Assembly: GCA_041736255.1 (NCBI GenBank)
Contig: JBGSTZ010000172.1
Location: 1-64,000 of the forward strand
From: AVCC01 sp041736255
GTDB lineage: Bacteria > Pseudomonadota > Gammaproteobacteria > Burkholderiales > Burkholderiaceae_D
DNA length: 64,000 bases
Direction: 5' to 3'
In this document: positions 9,178-17,946 of the stretch, one piece after another
Position numbering within the stretch: the stretch's first letter is position 1
Layout: each line of letters starts with the position of its first letter
Made by a program: the position numbers and the translations under genes
The notes under the pieces: generated by a model
Seen by the model: only the letters and a program-made list of their open reading frames with translations
The model's database searches: none
Told to the model about the DNA's origin: nothing

Positions 9178-9873
9178 ATGTGCGTAAATTACGTTACTGT
9201 TTCCAGACAAGTCCTCTACGACGTTTTTGATACGCCAATGCATTCCGATGTCGACTGGCCCGAGGAAGCATACCAAGATTATCTTGCTCCAATTATCCGA
9301 AGCGAACGCGCAGGCCAAAGAGAGGCACTCGTTGCGGCCTACAGTTTGGTTCCGAAACAGCACATCCCACCGGGGGTGAAGCGATTCAGCACGATGAACG
9401 CCCGTGCAGAAACTGTCGGCCAGCTACGCAGTTTTGCAAAATCGTGGCGCGGCAACCAGCTTTGCCTAGTACCGATGCATGCGTTTTTCGAACCCAACTG
9501 GGAAACCGGCAGTGCCGTGCGTTGGAAAATCGGAATGGCGGACGCTCAACCGTTTGCCGTCGCCGGACTGTACCGGTCCTGGCTTGATGCCGATGGCAGT
9601 GAATCGTTTTCGTTCACGCAGCTGACGATAAATGCCGATGAACATCCCTTGATGAGGCGGTTCCACAAGCCTGGTGTTGAGAAACGCTCACTGGTAATCG
9701 TTCCACGTCACGAATACGACGACTGGTTGGAGTGCAAAGATACCGAGCGTGCTCGAACTTACCTGAGTAATTGTCCGCCAGAATTGATGGCTGCAGTGCC
9801 GGCTCCAAAGCCCAAAATTGTAAAACCAGTTCGCGATGATGTTTCTTCAGGTGATACGCCAAGCCTCTTTTGA
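9178..9873 (+). CDS. SRAP (YedK/HMCES-type) abasic-site crosslinking protein
   Basis: 231 residues. The start at 9178 is fixed by a strong AAAGGAG six bases upstream and by the obligatory MC N-terminus: Cys2, exposed after removal of Met, forms a thiazolidine crosslink to abasic sites in single-stranded DNA. Other family residues are visible: Asn in STMNARAET, Glu in MHAFFEPNWE and the C-terminal His in DEHPLMRRFHKP. The role is protection of abasic sites in ssDNA during replication. It stands alone here but is functionally near the mutasome cassette at the left end. Confidence 0.9.
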   Translation: MCVNYVTVSRQVLYDVFDTPMHSDVDWPEEAYQDYLAPIIRSERAGQREALVAAYSLVPKQHIPPGVKRFSTMNARAETVGQLRSFAKSWRGNQLCLVPMHAFFEPNWETGSAVRWKIGMADAQPFAVAGLYRSWLDADGSESFSFTQLTINADEHPLMRRFHKPGVEKRSLVIVPRHEYDDWLECKDTERARTYLSNCPPELMAAVPAPKPKIVKPVRDDVSSGDTPSLF

Positions 9874-9953
9874 TTTTAGGAAGCCGAAGCAGCAAACGTC
9901 AGGCGGGAGGTGTTCACGTCCCCGATTGTTTGACTGTGAATGGCAAAGTCGAA

Positions 9954-10700
9954 GGCTCTACTAGCGTTACGTATTGATGAGCTGTTTTCTAACGCCCGAA
10001 ATGGCGAAATGCTCAGCCCGCAAGCCTTCCTTGAACCATTGGCGCGTCCGCATCCAGGCCACGTAGTTCGGTAGGTATTCGGTGGAGATGCCCCCTCAGC
10101 TTCCAGTTAATCCAAATCGTGAGCACTTCGTGATAACGGTTGATGGATTGAACGGGATAAATCTGCTCATTGATTCGGTTGCCAGAGCTGGCCGGGGCAT
10201 GTTTTGACGCAACGCCACCTCTTAGCCGCCCCGCCAGTACCGGCACAAGGTCTTTACGGGAGTCAGGCTTACCCAGTTTTGTTGATTCCCTCGGCTTACC
10301 TGCCGCTTCCTGGGCGCGCGTGGAGTGTCCTTGGTCCTCCGGTGACGAGCTAGCAGCTACCTTTTGTGAATCCCGGAAATAGGTCTAGTCGACCTCAACC
10401 AACCCCCTTAATTCTTTGGATTGGCGGGCAACTATCGCGCGTAGAAAGCGATGGCGCAGGCGAAAAGCTGTGGAGTCCGCGAGGCCCAGTTCCGCAGAGC
10501 GCTCCCTAAATGTTAATTTTTTTGCAAGACATTCATCCATTTGGAAGAAGCGCTCATTGTTTCTGAGCCTGGACAAAGGAGTGTTGGTGGCGGCATTAAA
10601 TGACCGGCCGCAAGCGAGGCAGCGATACGCAGGGGAAACATCGAGAGGAGGCACTGCTTATCGAGGGGCCTCGACGGCGCCAGCGCGCGGAGGACCAGTC
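9954..10700 (-). mobile_element. Relic of an IS1595-family insertion sequence
   Basis: The left terminal repeat GGCTCTACTAGCGTTACGTA starts at 9954 and matches the ends of the better copy at 11676-12756. Transposase fragments remain on the minus strand: 10385-10654 with RCLACGRSFNAATNTPLSRL and a helix-turn-helix-like block, and 10013-10246 with SINRYHEVLTIWIN. Between them the catalytic core is deleted, and the N-terminal zinc ribbon is scrambled beyond about 10660. No right terminal repeat was found. It is a different, older lineage from the second copy, judging by many substitutions. Confidence 0.8.
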
Positions 10701-10912
10701 GGGGCAAAGCTGAAGGTACCCTAGTAAACGGACCCTGCCTTGTATGGAACGCAACACCCTTTCAAACACTGTGACTGCCTGTAGCTATACAACACCAAGA
10801 GGACAAAATCTAAAAAAACCTTATTTAGCACCGTACGGTCGGATGGAGCCGAATACTTTCGTCGTTGAGATGCGGCAACCCATGGAATTTGCGAAGGGCG
10901 AGTAGCCTGTAC

Positions 10913-10940
10913 TTGCGACGCGTATAAAATCTGATACAAT
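10913..10940 (+). promoter_or_regulatory. Sigma-70 promoter of the higBA pair
   Basis: TTGCGA at 10913-10918 and TACAAT at 10935-10940 with a 16-base spacer, ending 16 bases before the toxin start codon; a GAAGGAG ribosome site lies between. Confidence 0.55.
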
Positions 10941-10956
10941 AACGTGAAGGAGACGT

Positions 10957-11304
10957 ATGACTGAAAAGCCGATAGATTGGAAAGGGTCTTCATTCAAGGA
11001 TTTGACGGATGACAACATTTTCTCTTCGGATGCACGCAAGGTCGCCGGTCAGCAGCTTCGCAAGATTCAACGCGGAGAAGAGACGGACGACTGGAAACCC
11101 TTCGACGAGATTGGCGCGGGTACAAAAGAAATTCGTATCAAGCTCGCTGATGGTGCATTTAGAGTGATGTACGTGGCCAAATTTCAAGAAGCAGTTTATG
11201 TATTGCACTGTTTCAAGAAGAAAACCCAAAAAACCAGCCAACATGACAAAGATATAGCCAAACTGCGTTACAGGGCGGTTATCCAAGAAAGGAGCAATAA
11301 ATGA
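10957..11304 (+). CDS. higB: Type II toxin of the RelE/HigB (Gp49-like) family
   Basis: 115 residues. The central block GTKEIRIKLADGAFRVMYVA and the end AVYVLHCFKKKTQKTSQHD are typical of Gp49/HigB-like mRNA interferases of the RelE superfamily, which cleave mRNA on the ribosome. GAAGGAG precedes ATG. It overlaps the antitoxin gene by four bases (ATGA), toxin first, as in HigBA modules. The pair sits between two IS1595-family copies, suggesting acquisition with or between these elements. Confidence 0.88.
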   Translation: MTEKPIDWKGSSFKDLTDDNIFSSDARKVAGQQLRKIQRGEETDDWKPFDEIGAGTKEIRIKLADGAFRVMYVAKFQEAVYVLHCFKKKTQKTSQHDKDIAKLRYRAVIQERSNK

Positions 11305-11633
11305 GCATTGAGACCAAAACCATGCACATTACCCCTGCCGGCGGGAATATCTTTGCTGACTTGGGGTTTGAGCCGAAAGAAGCTGCAAGGCTGCTGGCTG
11401 AAATTGACCAAGTCATCTCTGAGAAGCTGGCCATCAAGGAATCGCTGATGACCGAACTAGCAGAATGGATTGATGCGAAAAATCTCAAGCAGGCTGAAGC
11501 TGCGGAGATTCTTGGCGTAACACGTCCGCGAGTGTCCGATGTAATCCACAAAAAGACCATTAAGTTCACCATTGATGCATTGGTGGATATGCTGGCTAGG
11601 GCAGGCAAGCACGTACAATTATCTGTTCAGTAA
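11301..11633 (+). CDS. higA: Type II antitoxin, XRE-type (HigA-like)
   Basis: 110 residues. The C-terminal half holds an XRE helix-turn-helix (LKQAEAAEILGVTRPRVSDV) and the N-terminal half has the GNIFADLGF start common to antitoxins of Gp49-type toxins. It neutralises the adjacent toxin and is expected to repress its own promoter at about 10913-10940. Translation is coupled to the toxin through the ATGA overlap. A GAAAGGAG site precedes the ATG, so it can also be initiated independently. Confidence 0.88.
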   Translation: MSIETKTMHITPAGGNIFADLGFEPKEAARLLAEIDQVISEKLAIKESLMTELAEWIDAKNLKQAEAAEILGVTRPRVSDVIHKKTIKFTIDALVDMLARAGKHVQLSVQ

Positions 11634-11675
11634 TTCTTAATCCACCTCCGCGCAGTGCTACTGCCCGGAGGTTTT

Positions 11676-12756
11676 GGCTCGACTAGCGTTACGTATTGAT
11701 GAGCTGTTTTCCAATTCCTGAAACGATGAAATGTTCGGGGCGCAACTCATCTTTGAACCACTGTCGCATGCGCATCCAAGCCAGGTAGTTCGGCAGATAT
11801 CTGGTGGATACGCCTCTAAGCTCACGGTTAATCCACGTCTTCAGCACTTCGTGATACCGGTTGACTGACTGGACGTGGTAAATCTGCTCGGTAACCCGAC
11901 CGGCAGAGCTCACAGGGACATGCTTTGAGGCGACGCCCAACTCAGCTGCGGCCTGTCGCAACGTGCCACTGCCATCGGTACCGAGCAGCGTGTCTGGCCC
12001 AACCCAATCCTTCAAGGCATCTATCGTTTGGGACTTGTTCATCGCCTGAAGTACCTTGTCGGCGATATGCGGCTGACCTCGAAGCCTGCCCACCAACACC
12101 GGCACAAGGTCTTTACGGGAGGCGGGCTTGCCTAGCTTAGTCGACACCCGAGGCTTCCCCCCCTGCCTCGGGCCTCACGCACTAGCGCCACGTTCCCTCG
12201 GGTGATGAGCTTGCGACTACCTTTTTGCGATTCCCGAAAGTACGTTTCATCCGCCTCCACAAGCCCTGTCAATGCCTTGGGTTGGTGCCCAACTACGGCG
12301 CTGAGAAAGCGGTGGCGCAGGCGGAGCGCGGTGGACTGGGCGACGCCAAGCTCTTGGGCGCACTGCTTGAGGGTCAGGCCTTTTACCAGGCACTCGCCTA
12401 TCTGGAAGAAGCGCTCTTTGTTCCTGAGCCGGGACAAGGGCGTGTTGGTAGCTGCATTGAAGGACTTCCCGCAGGTAAGGCAGCGGTATCGCTGCAAGCC
12501 CCGGCTGTGCCCGTTTTTGACCGTGTTCTTGGCTTCGCAGTGAGGGCAGCCCTGGCCCACTCGACTGGATTCCAAGGCGCGCACTCCAAGGCAGTGGCTG
12601 CGACATTCCTGGGCCGCCGCCAGCAACAACTCAACCTGCTCTTCGCTCATATGCCGAAGGCCGCCGAGCAGTCTCTTGAACTGGTCATCCCGCATGCTAT
12701 TCTCCTATGAAGAAGAAAACAGCATACCAGAATCAATACATAACGCTAGTAGAGCC
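11676..12756 (-). mobile_element. IS1595-family insertion sequence (frameshifted transposase)
   Basis: Imperfect terminal repeats GGCTCGACTAGCGTTACGTA (from 11676) and, inverted at the right end, GGCTCTACTAGCGTTATGTA (to 12756) bound 1081 bases with one transposase. The flanking 8 bases (GAGGTTTT and AAGTCGAA) do not match, so the expected target duplication is absent, which suggests rearrangement after insertion. The element lies in the same orientation as the relic at 9954-10700, and the two bracket the toxin-antitoxin pair. Confidence 0.85.
11689..12695 (-). pseudogene. IS1595-family transposase, split by a frameshift in a G7 run
   Basis: The frame from 12695 to 12132 encodes an N-terminal zinc ribbon (CPHCEAKN...RCLTCGKSFN), a helix-turn-helix and the first catalytic acidic motif (LVEADETYF). 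The rest, 12147 down to 11689, lies in another frame and contains the DDE continuation (LLGTDGSGTL) and the H-containing end (QSVNRYHEVLKTWIN). The break lies at a run of seven G residues on the coding strand (12157-12163). Eight Gs would restore one reading frame with the sequence GRGGKPRVSTKLGK. Either a slippage-made fusion or an inactivating deletion is possible. Confidence 0.85.
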
Positions 12757-12975
12757 AAGTCGAACGCCAGGTAAGCGTGGTGGCATGTCGTATGGGGCGG
12801 ACTACGTGACAATTCGGAACTGCTGGGCAGCTTGGCGATAAAAGCCGAAATTTTCAAAAAGCGATTACTACCTTTTTGAACGCGTCGAAACGCGATTCTA
12901 CAGGCGGCAATCAGGATAGAATTCCCCTCCGCAAGACATACATACAAAGACAAGCCTTACGTTGGGGAACACTGA

Positions 12976-13581
12976 ATGAAACGAATTTTCGCTCTCACTG
13001 CACTCGCGGTGTTCACTACATTAACTCCTGCTAAAACCACATTCGAGACGGTACTCAACGAAATTTCGCGCAGTATTCATACTGCGATAGATAAAGCACC
13101 CCCCACAGCGCAAATCGAAAATGCGTTTTCCCCGGACGGCGGTGGCGAAGCGCTGGTTTTAAAGGTCATCAACACATCGCAGCAAAGCATACGACTCGCC
13201 GCCTATTCATTTACCTCGCCAATCGTTGTTCGGGCACTTATTGATGCCAGAAAGAGAGGAGTTGACGTGCGCGTGGTAGTCGACAACAGAAGCAATGTAC
13301 CGAAATCGGGTAAAGGTAAAGGGATTGCAGCGCTGAACTTGTTGGTGAATGCAGGGGTTCCGGCAAGGACTATTAGGACCTACGCGATATTTCACGACAA
13401 AACTATAGTGTCGGACGGTAAGCATGTCCAGACGGGGAGCTTCAACTATAGCCTAGCAGCAGCCAAGTCGAATAGCGAGAACGTTCTTGTTATCTGGAAC
13501 AACCCTGATATTGCGGAGTCATATTTGAAACATTGGCAGAATCGTTACGACCAGGGAGTTGATTATGTTTCCACCTACTGA
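12976..13581 (+). CDS. Secreted phospholipase D-family endonuclease (Nuc-like)
   Basis: 201 residues with a signal peptide (MKRIFALTALAVFTTLTPA) and a single HKD domain: HDKTIVSD with catalytic His near residue 140, followed by GSFNYS. Single-motif PLD proteins of this size are homologues of Nuc of plasmid pKM101, a periplasmic DNA/RNA nuclease that works as a dimer. The gene is preceded by AAGACATAC...GGGGAA rather than a textbook ribosome site. It stands alone, downstream of an IS, consistent with import from a conjugative plasmid. Role in degrading incoming or environmental DNA is inferred. Confidence 0.85.
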   Translation: MKRIFALTALAVFTTLTPAKTTFETVLNEISRSIHTAIDKAPPTAQIENAFSPDGGGEALVLKVINTSQQSIRLAAYSFTSPIVVRALIDARKRGVDVRVVVDNRSNVPKSGKGKGIAALNLLVNAGVPARTIRTYAIFHDKTIVSDGKHVQTGSFNYSLAAAKSNSENVLVIWNNPDIAESYLKHWQNRYDQGVDYVSTY

Positions 13582-13900
13582 CGTGCCTATAGGTAGGCAA
13601 CACGCGCAAACTCGGCGCTGCACAGTTTTAGAAAGGTCACTAGTCAAGGGCGTATCGCAGGCGCATACGCAATACACCGTGCAGTCTTTTGCAGAGCCAA
13701 CTGCTCATTGATTCAGTTAAGAAACTAATGCAGGAAATCAAAGGGAGGTCGGCTTCGATAGAACTTAACAGGTAGTTGACGTAACTCAAAATCAAACAAC
13801 CCTGAAACTTGGTATGTGGATGGCATGGACTCACTTCTCGTAAGCCCTATACTGGGCACCGCGCCTAAGCGGGGCTGCGTTTGGCATTAATCTCAAGGAA
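13582..13900. other. Intergenic stretch, no gene recognised
   Basis: No coding frame stands out. Bases 13846-13890 hold short GC-rich dyads (CCCTATACTGGG; GCCTAAGCGGGGC) just before the next decayed gene. No known RNA family was recognised. Confidence 0.35.
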
Positions 13901-14445
13901 ATGAGAATGGACACCAGCTATCAACTTTGTTTTCCCGAATCGGACCTTAGCAAGTACCAAAAGTTATACGATTTTAAGACCAATACCCGGCAACTTGAAA
14001 AGTACTACACCATCGGGCCAGCACAAGGCCACATCACTATTTCGCAGCTTGCCGAAATCGCGGACTGAAAATCCGAACGTCGTCCCGCGCTCGTGGCTAA
14101 AAATGACCCTTGGCTCGTCATTGACCTGACGACCATAGCATTCGTAACCAAACATCCCTCCGCCCGAATAGGCGCCCTGACTCTGTTTCAGGAATAGGCT
14201 ATCCGACGGCTTCGGCTATTTTGCATTTCTTTATTGACCCGAATGACCCCATCATCGATAAACGGGCGCTCTGGAGCTTGTCCATGGGCAGTCCGGCCCA
14301 GTACAGCTTTCCCTTTTGGGATACGTATGTCGTTATCTGCCGCAAATTAGCCTTGCGCAACGGCATGACGGTGCGCGAAGTCGATATGGGGCTGTGGCAG
14401 TACTCCCGGATGTTCCATGGCGGTCTGAGCGCGTCGAAAAGATGA
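13901..14445 (+). pseudogene. Decayed gene of unknown family
   Basis: A start with AAGGAA at 13895 opens frame 2: MDTSYQLCFPESDLSKYQ..., interrupted by TGA at 14066 but continuing in the same frame to 14195 (VAKNDPWLVIDLTTIAFVTK, ARIGALTLFQE). After a frameshift near 14200 it continues in frame 1 as YPTASAILHFFIDPNDPIID, then FPFWDTYVVICRKLALRNGM and REVDMGLWQYS to 14445. The joined product would be about 175 residues. The pieces read as one soluble protein, but I do not recognise the family. Its decay matches that of its neighbours. Confidence 0.55.
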
Positions 14446-14601
14446 ACTGAGATTGGTCACGATTTACCCCTAGCAAGAAGTAAGTGATTCTTAAAGAAGA
14501 ATCGCCGGCAACTATGCTTCTTCTACATTGTCCGCCAAGCAAGTGCATTGAAATGTGCCGTTAGCTTGCACATTAGTCGGCTACACCATTTAATGTTGTA
14601 T

Positions 14602-15570
14602 TCACTTGTGGCTCCCTGTCTTGCATTGCGTACAATTCACAGCAGTGACCGCGACGCCCTTTCTCTTTCCGTCTTTGCCATAGCCGACATTCCACGTATA
14701 GGCTGGATGCGAGGCTTGGAAAAGTACATTATTAAAGCCATGTTTACACAAGACACACGTGACATGGGGTTTCAAAATCTTTGTACAGCAATTCAGAATC
14801 CTAACGGGCTTCAGATTTTTGCAGCGCTTCAGGAAGTCGTCCTTAATAACGTCCAATGACCAGAATTGCTTCCATACATGATTACGAACGACGGCGTCAA
14901 GTTTATTTTGAGGCCCCACCCCTAGGCCTAACAACGCTTGCATCCAACTCAGCGAGGCGTGATAGGAAACGGGATTTCCAATGACAAGCGCGTACTTCCC
15001 GGTGGGAAGGTTAAGCTGCGAAAGTATTTCGCACCCATACTCGCGAAGTGCACCGCCAGCATCCCCAAGCTGGGTGCCCTGTGCAGGCCCGCGCGGTGTA
15101 AGACGGCCCTTGTCTAAGAAGTACTCCTCAACATGCGGCGACTCTAATATCAAGAGAATCACCTTCTCCTCAATAGCAAAGTTAGAATCAACATCTTCGA
15201 AGTTCGAATATGGAAGTCGCGGGCCAGCTGGCGATTCCAAGTAGCCCACCACCGTGCCTTTTTGCACCCAGAACGAGTATCGCCAGACGTCCGGGACTCT
15301 GCAATCAAGTTGGAAAGTGTCCTTCAGTTTCAGAGCAAGTCCTGGGTCATCCGAAATACGAGCCAGAACAGTTTTTTTTAACTGAACCTGCGTCGTTTTT
15401 CTTTTGTCGTATTCAACATCGACAAATAGAGAGTTGTTTATTTTCATGGAATTATTAAAGAGTGACTGGAACGGAAAGCACACTGGGTCATAAATCAGTG
15501 GCGCCATTGCTTTCCTGCTCTTTTTTGTTTCGTCGCCGTCCAGAGTAAGGCGCAGACCCCGTGCACTCAT
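14602..15570 (-). CDS. Hypothetical protein, possibly UDG-like fold
   Basis: 322 residues, soluble, no signal peptide. Two segments stand out: VILLILESPHVEEYF near residue 137 and LFQASHPAYTWN near 285. An N-terminal ESPH/GEAPG-like loop and a late H-P-(S/A) motif are reminiscent of the uracil-DNA glycosylase superfamily, but this is only a visual resemblance. The frame starts at ATG 15570, overlapping the preceding small gene by four bases (ATGA). A later in-frame start is the Met of MKINNSLF (residue 42). The two genes form a minus-strand unit in an accessory region; function unknown. Confidence 0.6.
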   Translation of the reverse strand: MSARGLRLTLDGDETKKSRKAMAPLIYDPVCFPFQSLFNNSMKINNSLFVDVEYDKRKTTQVQLKKTVLARISDDPGLALKLKDTFQLDCRVPDVWRYSFWVQKGTVVGYLESPAGPRLPYSNFEDVDSNFAIEEKVILLILESPHVEEYFLDKGRLTPRGPAQGTQLGDAGGALREYGCEILSQLNLPTGKYALVIGNPVSYHASLSWMQALLGLGVGPQNKLDAVVRNHVWKQFWSLDVIKDDFLKRCKNLKPVRILNCCTKILKPHVTCVLCKHGFNNVLFQASHPAYTWNVGYGKDGKRKGVAVTAVNCTQCKTGSHK

Positions 15571-15785
15571 AGCGTTTTACTAACAACCCAAAAATAACTA
15601 CTTGTATAGATGGCATGAGTCAACTTGCAACTGTCTCCAAAAAGCTTAACAGCGTGCCGCTTGAATCCTTTATTTGTTATTGCATTATTTCTATTTTTTT
15701 CTAAAATTATTTCATCTTCAGCGATTGTGCCATCAGGAAGAGTGACTTTTCCTCCAGCTTTCAAGTTGTATCCATCTGATACCAA
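15567..15785 (-). CDS. Small hypothetical protein upstream of the UDG-like gene
   Basis: About 72 residues from TTG 15785 (VSDGYNLKAGGKVTLPDGTI...). The frame is open up to 15875, but the extra N-terminal part (CPESPIGHRR...) overlaps what looks like the remnant of another gene on the opposite strand. The stop overlaps the next start (ATGA), a sign of a real two-gene operon. No family recognised. The true start is uncertain; an ATG start at 15875 would give 102 residues. Confidence 0.45.
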   Translation of the reverse strand: MVSDGYNLKAGGKVTLPDGTIAEDEIILEKNRNNAITNKGFKRHAVKLFGDSCKLTHAIYTSSYFWVVSKTL

Positions 15786-15868
15786 GGTATGAAGGCGACT
15801 AGGATGACCCACGCGGCGGTGTCCGATGGGTGATTCCGGACAAGGCCGACTACTGGTCACAACGGTAA

Positions 15869-16930
15869 CCCACATATGCTTCTGCCAATCCCTCGGCCGA
15901 AGACCAACTACGCTTCCTATCGAATATTCAACGCGTATTTGCGGAGAGTAATTTTACAGCGACGTACAAGTTTGCACTTCTCATTGCCCTCGCAGAATTG
16001 GCTGTAGAACTTGGTTCAGACGACAGACGAGCACTCGTACTGTCCAATCGCCAAATTGGGGAGCGATTCATTCATATGTATTGGCGGCAGGCCCTTCCTT
16101 ACGGAAAGGGTCGAGCTGGTGCAACCCCAGAAATTCTGTTCCAAAATAACGGCGCTCAGACTGCAGTAATTTCCGCTATCGCAGCATTCCGGGAACAGCA
16201 ATGTGCCGGCACCCAACAATTTGCGCGGAACTTCCCCGAGTATCAAGCTCAACTGGGAAAGGTTGCCAAAACAGTATCAGCGCAACCACTGAACTACCTG
16301 CAGAACTTCGGGGGTGTGACAAACGATTTCCTCTATGAACGAGCGGGGGCTGGAAAGGTCAGGCTCAAACCGGGTGTGCCCTATTGCCTGCGACGATTCC
16401 ATCCACTTGTGCAGCAATTGGCCCGTTCACATTGGGTCGTCCACATCAAGGGAAACCACAGAAACCACATAATTCTTGGGGAAGCCGATGACCTTGAAGA
16501 TTTTCTCTTTGCGACGTCGCGACAGTCACTCATGGTGATGGCCGAGGGGCTAAAAAAGCTTGATGGCGCGAATTGCTTCTACTGTGGCGGCACTCTGACC
16601 GCCACAGATGTTGACCACTTTGTCCTCTTCTCCCAGTATTCCCGCGACTTGGCATAACTTCTTACTTGCTCACCCATCTTGCAACAGAAGTAAGTCGGCT
16701 ACCTTAGCTGCCCGGCCGCACCTTGAGCGTTGGTTGAACCGGATTGACCACCATGCAGATGCCCTGCCGAAATAGGTCAGGTAGCGGGATTGGTTGTTGA
16801 TGCTCAAGTAAGCCGACAGATTGCAGCCTGGGGATACACAAGCGCCATCGCCAGTGGTGGGAGTGCGTGGCTTGCTCAAGCCAAGTATGAACTTGTCGAC
16901 TCCAGCTACCACGGGTGCTTCCAATCCTGA
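15869..16930 (+). pseudogene. HNH endonuclease gene broken by two frameshifts
   Basis: Frame 2 is open from 15869 (ASANPSAEDQLRFLSNIQRV, FALLIALAELAVE) to a stop at 16655, ending CFYCGG...DVDHFVLFSQYSRDL. The protein then continues in frame 3 from 16653 (HNFLLAHPSCNRSKSATLAA, HLERWLNRIDHH) to 16775. From 16769 it returns to frame 2 (VVDAQVSRQIAAWGYTSAIA, GGSAWLAQAKYELVD) and stops at 16928. The HNH signature (CxxC, DHF, HPSCNRSK) is complete across the breaks. The start is also damaged: an ATG at 15876 is out of frame by one. Just upstream, in the same frame, DPRGGVRWVIPDKADYWSQR before a TAA at 15866 looks like the tail of another lost gene. Confidence 0.85.
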
Positions 16931-17318
16931 CCGGCAGTACAAAGAAGCGGCGATTGTGTCGATGCAGTACTCGCACACTTTAACGAAGGCGTATAGGCGC
17001 TCCAAGCGACAGAGGCGAATTCAGCTGAGTCCCCCCAAGAATTGGAGGAAGGAAGCACCCCACAGTTGTATCAAACCTTTAACTCTTTGGCTTAAAACCG
17101 AGAAAAAACTCTCAATTTCAAACTCTGAGAAGCAATCGCCTTTCAAGTGGCTTGACCCAATCTCTTCCGCGCAAAAAATCCATCCAGCGAAGCGGGATAG
17201 AATTAAATCCAAAATGAATTCCCGCGAGGCCCCCGGCTAGCTAGGGAAGAACCCATGGGCATTCGCAAAATCATCTCTCTACAATATCATTGCCTGAACG
17301 AAGCCCGCCAACCAGCCG
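16931..17318. other. Region between decayed genes, nothing assigned
   Basis: Only short frames without recognisable content. Confidence 0.3.
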
Positions 17319-17612
17319 GTGATTCACGCTCAGTTCGACGCAGTCGGAAAATATAAGCCTAAATTTCTAGCAGCCGGAAAGGCTGGCTTTGACGAATATG
17401 TGATTTTTGGATTTCCATCCTGTGGATTTTGCATCCTCGAATCCCAGTCGGTGAATAGCACCACATACGTCTTGAATGACGATTCATGGGAAGGCATCTC
17501 AGCGTTGTCAAAGGCTGAAATCCTTAATGCCACTGCACATATAGTGCGACTGGTACATCGCAAAGGCTGGTTCAAGTCCCTCGATTTACTGCTACAGAAA
17601 AAAGCTGCCTAA
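17319..17612 (+). pseudogene. C-terminal fragment of an unknown gene
   Basis: 97 codons from a GTG, reading HAQFDAVGKYKPKFLAAGKA, EYVIFGFPSCGFCILESQSV and IVRLVHRKGWFKSLDLLLQK. The text looks like real protein with an abrupt beginning (a stop lies 21 bases upstream), no ribosome site, and a basic C-terminal helix. I take it to be the 3' end of a truncated gene. It lies directly before the methyltransferase locus, so a lost restriction or helicase subunit is conceivable, but the sequence does not prove it. It could instead be a small intact gene. Confidence 0.35.
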
Positions 17613-17946
17613 TGAAAGCTGATAGTAACAAGAGGCAGCAACTGAAAAGCCGTTATCCTCAAACCGTTCAATTTCTTCCCCCATGTTGAAATTGTATTTG
17701 TTTGCAGTCTAGTCATTTCTATCAAGCACTATCGTAGCTTGTGGTAGAAAAATATTCCAGCACCGACAACTGAAAATGCATTGACGTCGGGTCTGGCGCA
17801 ATCAAATTAATGGTTTATCATCATAAGAATGCCGTGCCAATTTGCGCCGAAAATCGACAATTTCAATCATAATGCAAGACTTGTAGGATTAAGCGTGCTG
17901 CTTTGCACTTAATGTATCCCTTATAAGCAGAGCAACGGAACAAAGA
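17613..17946. other. AT-rich upstream region of the methyltransferase gene
   Basis: Low-GC leader with no gene; probably holds the methyltransferase promoter, though no box is convincing. Confidence 0.35.

Noticed and set aside
9100..9180. LexA box before the SRAP gene
   Set aside because: No CTGT-N8-ACAG match could be found in the leader.
13846..13900. GC-rich dyads before a decayed gene as a small RNA or retron
   Set aside because: No reverse transcriptase and no matching RNA family recognised.
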